Below the pieces are notes generated by a model, which did no database searches, had not been told where the DNA came from, and worked only from the letters and a program-made list of their open reading frames with translations. From a virus, in IMG/VR virus record IMGVR_UViG_3300025646_000436, positions 1 to 21,923 of that record: a stretch of 21,923 bases of DNA; one strand, written 5' to 3'. Below are positions 1 through 7,346 of the stretch, one piece after another; within the stretch, counting starts at the first letter, position 1; every line of letters begins with the position of its first letter. The position numbers and the translations under genes were made by a program.

Positions 1-168
1 GAGAAGTTGTTATTTAATTTGAAAGTTTATTTACAAGATGAGTGCTACATTAAGCCTTCTTTTATATATAACTTTTTAGATAAACGCTATCCAAACGAAA
101 GTCTACTAAAGGAAAAGGAAGAAATTGAAGCAAGGCTAAAAGAGATTAACGAAAAGCTGAAATTATGA
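1..168 (+). CDS. C-terminal end of a hypothetical protein (5' truncated)
   Basis: An open frame enters from the left edge and runs 55 codons to a TGA at 166-168. That stop overlaps the ATG of the next gene as ATGA, a typical translationally coupled junction, which supports this being a real gene. The visible part begins with a mixed hydrophobic segment and ends in a highly charged, Lys/Glu-rich helix (about residues 38-55) likely to form a coiled coil. The start and most of the protein lie outside the window, so no function can be assigned. Confidence 0.6.
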   Translation, partial: EKLLFNLKVYLQDECYIKPSFIYNFLDKRYPNESLLKEKEEIEARLKEINEKLKL

Positions 169-353
169 ACTGGAAACTATACAACAAGATCACAGGAGAT
201 TCTTTTGAAGGAACAGAAGAAAAGATTTTAGAGATGTACGCTGAACATACAGGGTTAACCCTAAAGGAACTTGACGAAGTAACTGCTCAAGAGATAGCGG
301 AGGAATTATTCGGCAAACACGCAAAGGTTGAAAAGGTGTATGATGATAACTGA
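165..353 (+). CDS. Small acidic hypothetical protein (62 aa)
   Basis: This 62-residue protein is acidic and predicted mostly helical after a short N-terminal strand (MNWKLYNKITGD). It has no cysteines, membrane segment or signal peptide, and I do not recognise the family. Its ATG is coupled to the previous stop by an ATGA overlap, and its own end overlaps the start region of the next gene. This places it in a polycistronic run of small accessory genes leading to the packaging genes. It could be a small phage accessory or inhibitor protein, but nothing in the sequence shows which. Confidence 0.6.
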   Translation: MNWKLYNKITGDSFEGTEEKILEMYAEHTGLTLKELDEVTAQEIAEELFGKHAKVEKVYDDN

Positions 354-642
354 AAAAAGCACATACAATGAAATTCGAGAATGGTTCATTGATAATAAAG
401 ATTCTTTCCCGGATAGATTAGATGCAGATGATAGATATTACTACGATGTGAGATTTACAGCTGAAAAGTGGATTGATTACATTGATGGTATAATATCAAA
501 AAATGGTAAACCTGATGATCATGCAAAGGAATGTAAAAGAAAACTATATCGATTATATTTGGATTTGCAAGTAAAAGAAAATTATAACGTGGAATTTCCT
601 AAATACATTGAAGACGATGGAAGCAAAACAAAAGCCGTGTAA
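340..642 (+). CDS. Hypothetical protein, about 100 aa, charged and helical
   Basis: The protein is charged, rich in Asp, Lys and Tyr, and predicted helical, with no recognised motif. The frame can be extended to a TTG at 328, but two ATG codons at 340 and 343 lie just downstream of an AAAGG sequence at 332-336. The ATG at 343 has the better spacing, so the true start is 340 or 343. The 5' end overlaps the previous gene and the 3' end overlaps the NinG-like gene by about 26 nt, consistent with a compact phage operon. The function is unknown. Confidence 0.6.
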   Translation: MMITEKSTYNEIREWFIDNKDSFPDRLDADDRYYYDVRFTAEKWIDYIDGIISKNGKPDDHAKECKRKLYRLYLDLQVKENYNVEFPKYIEDDGSKTKAV

Positions 643-1300
643 AGGCACAGGAAAGGCAAAGGATCACGGGTGTGGAGAGTTATCATTTAAGAGAGTTCTT
701 GGATTGTGTACAGATTGTTACAAAGAATGGCTGTACTCAACTGATGAGGGAATGGAGAGAATAAAACGACATTCGCTAAAGGCAAAGACAGATCGCAAAA
801 AAGTTGAGAGGATAAAAGCGTGTGAAACAAAAATCGAAGTGTATTCAAAGGAGTACAAAAAAACACTTCAACGCGAAATAAACAAACTTTCCAGGATGAT
901 CGATCAACAATTCAATTACAAGTATTGTATTGATTGTGGTAACATTTACGGAAATCAAACAGATGCCGGACATTTTCATTCAGTAGGATCGCACCCATCA
1001 TTGAGATATAATTTGCACAATATTCATTCTCAGGCATCGCATTGTAATAGAAATGGTTTAGGAGGAGGAAAACAATTCGGATATTACAAGGGATTGATAA
1101 AGCGATATGGAGATGATTACGCGGAGTTAATTGATAAGACATTGCCGAAACTATATCCAACGCTTAAATTAACACCACAAGAAGTATTTGAAGCATTGAA
1201 CACAGTTAGGCAAATCATCCGGAAGTTCGACAAATACGATTTCACGAATGCAGTTCAGGCACGTGAAGAGTTAAACAATGAAATCGGTATTTATAAATAA
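617..1300 (+). CDS. ninG: NinG/Rap-like recombination nuclease
   Basis: This 227-aa protein resembles phage lambda NinG (Rap), a structure-specific nuclease that cuts recombination intermediates such as D-loops and Holliday junctions and helps phage recombination. Visible signs are an N-terminal cysteine set (C8, C19, C31, C34), a basic helical middle, and a C-terminal metal-binding core. The core has CIDC at 104-107, AGHF around 118-121, then LRYNLHNIHSQ and a Cys-Asn pair at 143-144. That order of CxxC, AGH, LR-N-N-H and C-N is the NinG signature and is HNH-like. The length is close to that of lambda NinG (about 200 aa). The ATG at 617 is preferred to an in-frame TTG at 608. It lies about 0.9 kb upstream of the terminase genes. 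The family call rests on motif recognition; nuclease activity is inferred. Confidence 0.85.
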   Translation: MEAKQKPCKGTGKAKDHGCGELSFKRVLGLCTDCYKEWLYSTDEGMERIKRHSLKAKTDRKKVERIKACETKIEVYSKEYKKTLQREINKLSRMIDQQFNYKYCIDCGNIYGNQTDAGHFHSVGSHPSLRYNLHNIHSQASHCNRNGLGGGKQFGYYKGLIKRYGDDYAELIDKTLPKLYPTLKLTPQEVFEALNTVRQIIRKFDKYDFTNAVQAREELNNEIGIYK

Positions 1301-1326
1301 TTTGTAAATTCGTAAAAAGTTAACCC

Positions 1327-1620
1327 ATGAAATTTTTAAACATTTTATCAGAAGCATTGCTTTTTGTTCTGTATTTATTGTACAGAATAGCATCTACATT
1401 CAGACTAACAACCAGGATCGAAAGTTATCGGTTTTGGAAAACAAGAACAGATAAACCCAAAGAGTGGGTGTTTCCACTTGCGTTTTGGATTTTCTTCTCA
1501 ATAACGTATTTTGCATCGATTTGGTGGTCTTTAATTGTGTTCGTGGTATTGATAGTTATATCAATCGTGATAACTGCAATAAACGGCGCCATTAACGTAT
1601 ACAAAGGACTGAGAAAATGA
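1327..1620 (+). CDS. Small membrane protein with about three transmembrane segments
   Basis: This 97-aa protein has a hydrophobic N-terminal segment (about residues 3-24), a polar basic stretch, then a long hydrophobic region (about 47-88) rich in Phe, Trp, Ile and Val that is long enough for two membrane spans. The C-terminus is short and basic. The size and topology would suit a holin or another phage inner-membrane protein, but no lysozyme or amidase gene is next to it, so that role is only a guess. It follows a 26-nt AT-rich gap after ninG, and its stop overlaps the next start as ATGA (1617-1620). Confidence 0.6.
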   Translation: MKFLNILSEALLFVLYLLYRIASTFRLTTRIESYRFWKTRTDKPKEWVFPLAFWIFFSITYFASIWWSLIVFVVLIVISIVITAINGAINVYKGLRK

Positions 1621-1838
1621 AAAAGTGGATTGTAAAGATGTGGAAGCGCATCACAGGAAAGGAAAAACAAGAACAGATTGATGTTTACAGAGACGCCTTG
1701 AGTCGTATCGGATTCATAATCGTTGACAATATGAACAGTCGGAAGTTCAGGAGATTGTTACAACGAAATCCGTTAATGTATCGGATGATTGTACACGAGA
1801 TGCAAAAGGCAAACATGAAAATTGAGGACAATGAATAA
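1617..1838 (+). CDS. Small basic hypothetical protein (73 aa)
   Basis: This protein is basic and helical, with an N-terminus (MKKWIVKMWKRITGK) that could be an amphipathic membrane-surface helix. The rest is soluble and rich in Arg, Met and Asn. Its ATG overlaps the stop of the preceding membrane-protein gene, so the two are probably made together and may work together at the membrane. No cysteines, catalytic motifs or known family are apparent. Confidence 0.55.
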   Translation: MKKWIVKMWKRITGKEKQEQIDVYRDALSRIGFIIVDNMNSRKFRRLLQRNPLMYRMIVHEMQKANMKIEDNE

Positions 1839-2019
1839 AGATTATATTCATTTGATTTGGTTCGTTCATGAAAACGACAACTTTAAAAGCGATAATTACA
1901 TCACAATTTATTCTGATGGTGAAATTCTAACTAAATCAGAACTTGATAAAGCGATTGAAAGTGAATCAGGAAAAGGCAATTACGCCGTAAAGGAATCAAT
2001 GAAAGTGTTAAACAGATAA
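1831..2019 (+). CDS. Small hypothetical protein (62 aa)
   Basis: The protein is predicted to have an N-terminal beta part (HLIWFVHEND and NYITIYSDGE) and a helical C-terminal half, and has no recognised motif. The ATG at 1831 overlaps the end of the preceding gene by 8 nt and sits just after a GAGGA sequence. It is preferred to an in-frame TTG at 1822 that would add three residues. It belongs to the cluster of very small genes just before the terminase. The function is unknown. Confidence 0.5.
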   Translation: MNKDYIHLIWFVHENDNFKSDNYITIYSDGEILTKSELDKAIESESGKGNYAVKESMKVLNR

Positions 2020-2031
2020 AAAATAAATACA

Positions 2032-2169
2032 ATGGACAGAGACGAAATGGACAAAAGAATGATAAGCGAACTGGAGATGATTCGCAAAAACGTTCAATTC
2101 TTTTTTTGGATCGCATTGGCAACGTGTTTTGCCGGTGTAGCATTAACGTTAATTGCTTTAGGAGTGTAA
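2032..2169 (+). CDS. Tiny single-span membrane protein (45 aa)
   Basis: This is a 45-codon ORF from ATG at 2032 to TAA at 2167-2169. It has a charged helical N-terminal half (about residues 1-21) and one hydrophobic C-terminal span (about residues 23-45, FFFWIALATCFAGVALTLIA). A charged amphipathic helix followed by one C-terminal membrane anchor resembles small XhlA-like phage membrane proteins, though similarity at this size is weak evidence. It fills the gap between 2019 and the terminase start at 2173 almost exactly, as expected for a real gene in a packed operon. A small holin-associated or membrane accessory role is possible but unproven. Confidence 0.5.
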   Translation: MDRDEMDKRMISELEMIRKNVQFFFWIALATCFAGVALTLIALGV

Positions 2170-2172
2170 ATT

Positions 2173-2568
2173 ATGGGAGGAGGCAGACCAAAAGAAGGAA
2201 TTTCAAGTTTACCTGAAGGATGGTATAATGACATCCTTGAGATATACAAAAACGGTGGTTCTGACGTTGAGGTTAAAGCATTGATTTACGAATGGAGAGG
2301 TTCATTTTCTAATGATTTATGGGAAAGATGGGTAAAAGAAGAACCTCAATTTTCGGAAACCATAAAAGTCGGAAAGATACTTTCTGAATCGTGGTGGCAA
2401 AAAAATGGCAGAACAAACTTGCACAATCCGAAGTTTAATTATACCGGATGGTATATGCAAATGAAGAACAGATTTGGATGGAGTGATAAACAAGACGTAA
2501 ACCATCAGAACAACGGTAAATCATTTAATTCAGCACCGGTAACGATCACATTTAAGTCAGATGAATGA
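2173..2568 (+). CDS. Terminase small subunit
   Basis: This 131-aa protein is probably the DNA-recognition subunit of the packaging terminase, which binds the packaging site and brings in the large subunit. The N-terminus has the Gly-Arg-Pro lead-in (GGGRPKEG) common in small terminases. It is followed by a helical region that could form the helix-turn-helix and oligomerisation core, and by the segment YTGWYMQMKNRFGWSDK, a hallmark I associate with this family. The C-terminus is short and polar. A GGAG at 2161-2164 lies 8 nt before the ATG. It is separated from the large subunit by one small gene, the expected gene order. The assignment rests on motif and context. Confidence 0.8.
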   Translation: MGGGRPKEGISSLPEGWYNDILEIYKNGGSDVEVKALIYEWRGSFSNDLWERWVKEEPQFSETIKVGKILSESWWQKNGRTNLHNPKFNYTGWYMQMKNRFGWSDKQDVNHQNNGKSFNSAPVTITFKSDE

Positions 2569-2782
2569 GATTTATCTTGAGTTTGGAATTGGTGAGATTG
2601 TTTACTACAAACTTGATCCTGAACAAAATCAGATGTTCATCTCTTCAATCCGCTTAATGCCCGGGAACGTTGCTTTATATGAATGCTCGTCATTTAATGG
2701 CGTTCGTGATTTTTACGGGTTTGAGTTGACGCGTGAAGCAGATTTGTTAAAGCGATTGGAGATACAAAAGCGAGATAATTAG
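2561..2782 (+). CDS. Small hypothetical protein between terminase genes (73 aa)
   Basis: This 73-aa protein is predicted mainly beta, for example LEFGIGEIVYYK, QMFISSIRLMP and NVALYECSSF, and ends in a short charged helix. It looks like a small SH3-like or beta-barrel fold, but I recognise no family. It starts inside the end of the terminase small-subunit gene (8-nt overlap), so it is translationally coupled to it. An 80-nt gap with no clear promoter follows before the large subunit. A packaging accessory role is plausible from position only. Confidence 0.55.
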   Translation: MNEIYLEFGIGEIVYYKLDPEQNQMFISSIRLMPGNVALYECSSFNGVRDFYGFELTREADLLKRLEIQKRDN

Positions 2783-2862
2783 GAATCAAAGAATTGTTTT
2801 CAATGTTTATGGGATACTATACCCGAAAAAATTGATACTTAAAAACAGTTAGGATTACAATA

Positions 2863-4188
2863 ATGAATGTTGAATTCCCAAATAAAGCAAAAGCACAATT
2901 TTCCATATTGAATGCTCGTGAAAAACTAAAGGATAAGAACCTAAGTGCAAATGAGCGTGAATATTGGGAACAAATAAGCCGAATTGATACAGTTATTGAT
3001 TACGGTGGGAGGGAGTCAGGTAAATCATTCAGAGGTTCATTATGGGCAACTGTTGCCTGTGTTGATTACAATCACAGAATATTATATTCACGATACGTGA
3101 TGAACACAACCGATCAGTCGATTACACAGGCACTTGATGAGCGAATTGAATTATTAGGGTATAACAACCGCGTTTCATTCGCAAACAACACATACACAAC
3201 AACCGATCAACATTCAAAAGGTCGCATATTTATATCCGGAATCAAGACAAGTTCCTTGAATCAAACGGCAAAATTGAAATCGCTTGAGGATTTTAGTATT
3301 TGGATAGTTGATGAAGCTGAGGAGTTCACGAATTACAGAGATTGGAAAAAGATAAAACGATCACTTAGGGCAAAGGATGTGCAATGTGTGGCTGTATTAT
3401 CGTTCAATCCTCCGACAATCGATCATTGGCTGTATACAGAATTCTTTGAAAACGTAGGGATTGAGCCTGGATTCAGCGGAATTGTAAATAATGTGCTTTA
3501 CATCTATTCAAATTATCTTGATAACATCGATCATATTGCTGAACACAACTTGCGAGAGTATGAAGAAAAGCGAATGAACTATGAGTATTATGAATCTTTA
3601 AACGATGAAGAGCGAAAAACCGTAATAGGTAAAATCGTATCGGATTGGGAGGATTACAAATACGAAATTTTGGGTGGTTTCAGATTACGTGCTGAAGGTG
3701 TTATTTTCAGGAATTGGAAATATGGAGAGTTCGATGAATCATTACCATACGCTTATGGTCTTGACTTTGGATCGAATGATCCGGATGCACTTTTAAAGGT
3801 TGCAGTTGATAGGAAGAACAAAATAATCTATATGGATGAGGTGTATTTTCAGAACAATACATCATCAGATGCACTTTCAAAGGTTCTTGAGGATCGTGTT
3901 GGGTATCGTGATTTAATTGTTGCAGATGCAGCGGATAGGCGTTTGATCCGTGACCTTTACGAGCAAGGTTTTAATATCAAAAAATGCAAAAAAGGACAAG
4001 GTTCTGTGTTGCACGGCATAAAAACAATGCAAGGATATTTGATTGTCATAACAAAAAAATCGATACATTTGTCAAAAGCATTGAATAATTATGCGTGGCA
4101 CGATTCAAAAAGTGGAATTCCCAAGCATGAACATTCACATTTACCGGATGCCGGGAGATATGCTTTTATGGATTTGATACGTGATTAA
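2863..4188 (+). CDS. terL: Terminase large subunit (packaging ATPase and nuclease)
   Basis: This 441-aa protein is the motor that pumps phage DNA into the prohead and cuts it. The N-terminal ATPase domain shows a Walker A motif GGRESGKS (residues 48-55), a Walker B motif IWIVDEAEE (146-154, with D150 and E151) and a coupling segment LSFNPP (179-184). The C-terminal RNase H-like nuclease shows the three expected acidic positions: D301 in YGLDFGSNDPDA, D354 in IVADAADRR and D429 in LPDAGRYAF. The length is normal for Terminase_3/PBSX-type large subunits and no key residue is missing. The portal gene begins 8 nt after the stop, the canonical order. Confidence 0.95.
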   Translation: MNVEFPNKAKAQFSILNAREKLKDKNLSANEREYWEQISRIDTVIDYGGRESGKSFRGSLWATVACVDYNHRILYSRYVMNTTDQSITQALDERIELLGYNNRVSFANNTYTTTDQHSKGRIFISGIKTSSLNQTAKLKSLEDFSIWIVDEAEEFTNYRDWKKIKRSLRAKDVQCVAVLSFNPPTIDHWLYTEFFENVGIEPGFSGIVNNVLYIYSNYLDNIDHIAEHNLREYEEKRMNYEYYESLNDEERKTVIGKIVSDWEDYKYEILGGFRLRAEGVIFRNWKYGEFDESLPYAYGLDFGSNDPDALLKVAVDRKNKIIYMDEVYFQNNTSSDALSKVLEDRVGYRDLIVADAADRRLIRDLYEQGFNIKKCKKGQGSVLHGIKTMQGYLIVITKKSIHLSKALNNYAWHDSKSGIPKHEHSHLPDAGRYAFMDLIRD

Positions 4189-4196
4189 TTGATAAT

Positions 4197-5939
4197 ATGG
4201 TATTTCAGGACGAAAACGAAGTAATTGAGGTTGTAAAGGCGTTGCAAAGCGTACCTAATTGGGTAAATGAAGCGCGAAAGGTGCATAACAAATATCGTGC
4301 GCTGAAGTACGGTGATGATTACCTAAAGTTGCTCATTGAAAAGATTGAGAAAATCGAAAGTGCAGACAGGGCAGATGCGCGTAAAAAGTATTCAAAAGAC
4401 ATTCGCGATATGTTCGGGCGCGTATTTGAACCAAGGCAAAACGTATTTAACGCATCAGGAGGTTCGTTTTCATTGGATATAGCATCGAATCCGATAAAGG
4501 AAAAAGTGATATATCACATTGATAGGTTCAAGGGAAATAAATCAATTCACAAGTACTTATCTGAATACTTCTTTGAATTGCTTGATGTTGATCCGAATGG
4601 CGTGATTTTCATGGAGTACGTTGCTGATGAAAAGATTTACCCAACATACAAATCAATTTGTGACATTCGTTACTATGAATCCAATGGGCAGAATATTGAG
4701 TTCATTGTATTTGAACCGAAACCATCAAAATCAAATCCATCGATTTATAAATGGCGCGTTGTTGATAGCGAGAATGATTATACTGTAATTCAGAACGGTC
4801 AAACATTTGTTATTGATTCTTCAAGCACGTTTAATCATCCGTTTGATGAAGTTCCAGGAATTGTGCTTTCAGATTATCAAAAACTTGGAACGGAATTGAG
4901 GTTTTCACCGATGTTTGAGATCGAACAATTATCTGAGGAGTATGCTCGTGATAAATCCGTTTTAATGCTTTACAAATTCATTCACGGATTCCCTATTCAT
5001 TGGAGGTACACTCAAATTTGTAGACGTTGCCACGGTACTGGGCGCGATGGAGAAAACGCCTGTGGTGTATGTGATGGAAAAGGGCATTTAGGAAAGAATG
5101 ACGTTACAGATATTCTTGAAGTTCCGATGCCACGTGACTCGGATGATATAAAAATCGCTCCGGATTTAGCCGGGTTTGTATCTCCTGATATTAAAACATG
5201 GGAACAGTACAGAATTGACCTTGAGAAACTTGAAAAGCAGATTGAAGACACTATATGGGGAACTCACCGCGTTAACGAAAGCAAATCAGAAACGGCAACA
5301 GGAAGGTTCATCGATGTGCAACCTGTAATGAACAAATTGAATTCATACGCAGATAATGTTGAGTGGGTTCACGAACAATTACTGAAGTGGGTTATTCAAT
5401 GGGCAAACGGAAGTGCTGAAGCTGAATATTCTGCTCATGTCGCGTATGGTCGCGGATTCATCATTGAGAGTCCGGATGTATTATTGAAAAGGTATGAGGA
5501 CAATCGATCTTCAGGATCAAATTGGACAGTCCTGGACAAACTATTGAACGAATACTTGTCAAGTAAGTACAGAAACAATCCTCAAGTATTGGAGATTGAA
5601 CAGAAGAAAATACGCATAGAACCATATTTGCACCTATCTTTCAAAGAAACAAAAGAGATTTATGGATCAAAGGCTGCAAATCAAAAAATGTTGTTCGGTC
5701 AATTTTGGCAAGAAGCAGACAAAAATAAAACTGTTGATCAGTTAAAAGCTGAATTTGATAAATACATATTACAATCGGAAGATGTTAATAAGTTGAGTGA
5801 ATCCGATAAAACAAATAACGCTCTTAATTTATTATCTCCTCTCGTAGCGACAAAAGTTCTTGAAGAATTGTCAAGTGAGGAAATAAGGTCATTAATAGGC
5901 AAGGATGGCAGTAATCCAAATCAACAAAGTAACCCATAA
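4197..5939 (+). CDS. Portal protein with an embedded DnaJ-like zinc module
   Basis: This 580-aa protein lies directly after terL. It is assigned as the portal, the ring at the capsid vertex through which DNA enters and to which the tail attaches. Position, length, the mixed alpha/beta N-terminal part, the segment FDEVPGIVLSDYQKLG, and the later helical region KSETATGRFIDVQPVMNKL fit the portal proteins of Gram-negative siphophages. It carries an insertion with two CxxCxGxG repeats, CRRCHGTG (C275, C278) and CGVCDGKG (C289, C292). That is the spacing of a DnaJ-type zinc-binding site. The C-terminal 60 residues are polar and helical. The portal call rests mainly on context; the zinc motif is directly visible. 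Confidence 0.85.
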   Translation: MVFQDENEVIEVVKALQSVPNWVNEARKVHNKYRALKYGDDYLKLLIEKIEKIESADRADARKKYSKDIRDMFGRVFEPRQNVFNASGGSFSLDIASNPIKEKVIYHIDRFKGNKSIHKYLSEYFFELLDVDPNGVIFMEYVADEKIYPTYKSICDIRYYESNGQNIEFIVFEPKPSKSNPSIYKWRVVDSENDYTVIQNGQTFVIDSSSTFNHPFDEVPGIVLSDYQKLGTELRFSPMFEIEQLSEEYARDKSVLMLYKFIHGFPIHWRYTQICRRCHGTGRDGENACGVCDGKGHLGKNDVTDILEVPMPRDSDDIKIAPDLAGFVSPDIKTWEQYRIDLEKLEKQIEDTIWGTHRVNESKSETATGRFIDVQPVMNKLNSYADNVEWVHEQLLKWVIQWANGSAEAEYSAHVAYGRGFIIESPDVLLKRYEDNRSSGSNWTVLDKLLNEYLSSKYRNNPQVLEIEQKKIRIEPYLHLSFKETKEIYGSKAANQKMLFGQFWQEADKNKTVDQLKAEFDKYILQSEDVNKLSESDKTNNALNLLSPLVATKVLEELSSEEIRSLIGKDGSNPNQQSNP

Positions 5940-5950
5940 AACAAATATAC

Positions 5951-6412
5951 ATGAACAATTCACAAATGGTTGTGGCGGCTAAATACCGCTTAACGGAGTT
6001 CGTGAGTATTCAACAGGGAACGTACAAACAAGATGGTTCTCGTGAGTTGATATTCGCAAAAAAAATCGTACCACGTGCATACGTTGAGGAGCAAAACGCT
6101 CAACAAAACAATGTTCTTTGGATTATCGATGAAGAAGCAACGCTTGAGATGATTCAGGAGCGTGAACGCAATATTGTTGAAAATGCAAAACGTGCTGAAC
6201 GTGAGAAGTTGACAACTGCCGATCTGATTGAAGCGATTGCCAAAGGTAACACGAAAGCTGTACAAGTGAAGGAGGAGGTTGTTAAGTCTGAAACTCCTGA
6301 TAATACTTGGAGCAAGGAAGAGTTACAACAGTACCTTGATGAAAATGATATTTCATACAGTCCTCGTCACGGAAAAGCGAAATTGATTGAATTAGCAACT
6401 AAAAACGATTGA
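5951..6412 (+). CDS. Head-region protein with a C-terminal HeH/SAP-like motif
   Basis: This 153-aa protein has an N-terminal beta-type part (residues 1-60), a charged helical stretch rich in Glu and Arg (62-115), and a C-terminal segment at 119-151. The last segment (TWSKEELQQYLDENDISY, then SPRHGKAKLIELA) matches the HeH/SAP-like pattern: helix, extended loop with a Gly-Lys pair, helix. In other phages such motifs sit on small proteins near head-completion genes and are thought to bind DNA or protein. It lies between portal and scaffold, with only 2 nt between its stop and the next ATG. A head-completion or DNA-contact role is inferred, not shown. Confidence 0.6.
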   Translation: MNNSQMVVAAKYRLTEFVSIQQGTYKQDGSRELIFAKKIVPRAYVEEQNAQQNNVLWIIDEEATLEMIQERERNIVENAKRAEREKLTTADLIEAIAKGNTKAVQVKEEVVKSETPDNTWSKEELQQYLDENDISYSPRHGKAKLIELATKND

Positions 6413-6414
6413 TC

Positions 6415-7248
6415 ATGGCAAAAGTAGTTATATCAGGAAGAGAATTTGATATTGATGATGATGCTTTAAAAAGCGGTCTTGAATCGGGAACAGTTGAATT
6501 GAATCTTGAAAATGTAGTGTTACGTACAACGGAAGAGGATTCAACATTCCAGGAAAACTTGAAAAAGGATGCTCAATCATTAGGTATTGAATTAGGACGC
6601 AAAAACGTTCTTAAATCACTTGGAATTGAGGAGTTGAATGGAGCGCACAAGAGCGATGATAAAACGCTTGAGGTGTTAAATGGTTTTGTTCAGTCATCGG
6701 TATCAAAAGCGATGGAAGAGGCAAAGATTGAACCAAATAAAAAGGTTCAGGAGTTATCAAAAGACCTTGAAACGTTAAGAAACACTGTAAAGGAAAAGGA
6801 AAACGCTTACAATTCGCTAAAGGATGAGTTTTTTGGTTACAAGAAGAATCAGAAAATCACATCAACACTTTCATCATTAATTCCGGACAACGTGATTATT
6901 GACAAAAGCGATATGCTTACGATCTTATCAAACAAGATAAAAGTTGATCTCGATGAATCAGGAAACATCTTCGCTTTGAATAATGATGGATCACCGATCA
7001 AAAATCCAACAACGCTTGAACCGTTACCAATCGATTCAGTAATTAAAGGATTCTTTGATAATAATCCAACATATCTGAAGCCGGTTCAAGGTGGTGCTGG
7101 TGGTGGTGATAGTACCTCAGGAAAAGGAGGTAAACAAACTATTGAAGAATTCCAAGAGGAGATGAAGAAAGCCGGTCACGCTTTAAACAGTCCAGGGTTC
7201 GTTAATGAAATGAATTCAAGAATAAAAGCCGGGTTACTTGACATTTAA
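6415..7248 (+). CDS. Probable capsid scaffold protein
   Basis: This 277-aa acidic protein lies just upstream of the major capsid gene, the usual place of the scaffold that shapes the prohead and is later removed. It has an N-terminal acidic region, a coiled coil (about residues 103-147, KKVQELSKDLETLRNTVKEK), a small folded middle, a Gly/Ser-rich flexible linker (GGAGGGDSTSGKGGK) and a short helical tail ending in MNSRIKAGLLDI. Coiled coil, flexible linker and short C-terminal helix is typical of scaffolds, whose tail binds the capsid protein. The ATG at 6415 is preferred to an in-frame TTG at 6409. No protease domain is visible. Confidence 0.8.
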   Translation: MAKVVISGREFDIDDDALKSGLESGTVELNLENVVLRTTEEDSTFQENLKKDAQSLGIELGRKNVLKSLGIEELNGAHKSDDKTLEVLNGFVQSSVSKAMEEAKIEPNKKVQELSKDLETLRNTVKEKENAYNSLKDEFFGYKKNQKITSTLSSLIPDNVIIDKSDMLTILSNKIKVDLDESGNIFALNNDGSPIKNPTTLEPLPIDSVIKGFFDNNPTYLKPVQGGAGGGDSTSGKGGKQTIEEFQEEMKKAGHALNSPGFVNEMNSRIKAGLLDI

Positions 7249-7267
7249 AAAACAATGTTTATATTTG
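7238..7267 (+). promoter_or_regulatory. Bacteroidetes-type promoter P1
   Basis: TTG at 7238-7240, 19 nt, then TATATTTG at 7260-7267 match the Bacteroidetes -33/-7 consensus (TTG, about 19 nt, TAnnTTTG). It overlaps the end of the scaffold gene. Transcription would start near 7274, and the first thing downstream is the terminator at 7315-7345, so the product would be about 70 nt long unless the terminator is read through. Confidence 0.5.
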
Positions 7268-7273
7268 CTTACC

Positions 7274-7345
7274 TCTTGATTCTTTTTTCACAGCGTTTAG
7301 TTTTAAGTTTGAAGAACGGTTGTCCTATCGGATAGCCGTTTTTTT
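7274..7345 (+). ncRNA. Candidate short RNA between P1 and the terminator
   Basis: This stretch is bounded by promoter P1 and an intrinsic terminator, so it would give a roughly 70-nt transcript ending in an 11-bp hairpin and a U tract. The 5' half is pyrimidine-rich and shows no strong internal structure. It could be a phage small RNA or a by-product of a leaky promoter-terminator arrangement. The ends are estimated from the promoter position. Confidence 0.25.
7315..7345 (+). terminator. Intrinsic terminator before the capsid gene
   Basis: An 11-bp stem pairs 7315-7325 (AACGGTTGTCC) with 7330-7340 (GGATAGCCGTT) through a TATC loop, with two G-U pairs, and runs into seven T residues (7339-7345). 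It would end transcripts from the packaging and head-assembly genes and from P1. Confidence 0.85.
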
Positions 7346-7346
7346 A

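Noticed and set aside
1301-1326. Promoter in the AT-rich gap after ninG (TAATTTG)
   Set aside because: The box is one base short of TAnnTTTG and there is no well-spaced TTG upstream.
2811-2824. GGGATACTATACCC palindrome in the gap before the large terminase gene
   Set aside because: It pairs only as GGG/CCC plus TA/TA around a bulge. No promoter boxes or T tract are nearby, so neither operator nor terminator is supported.
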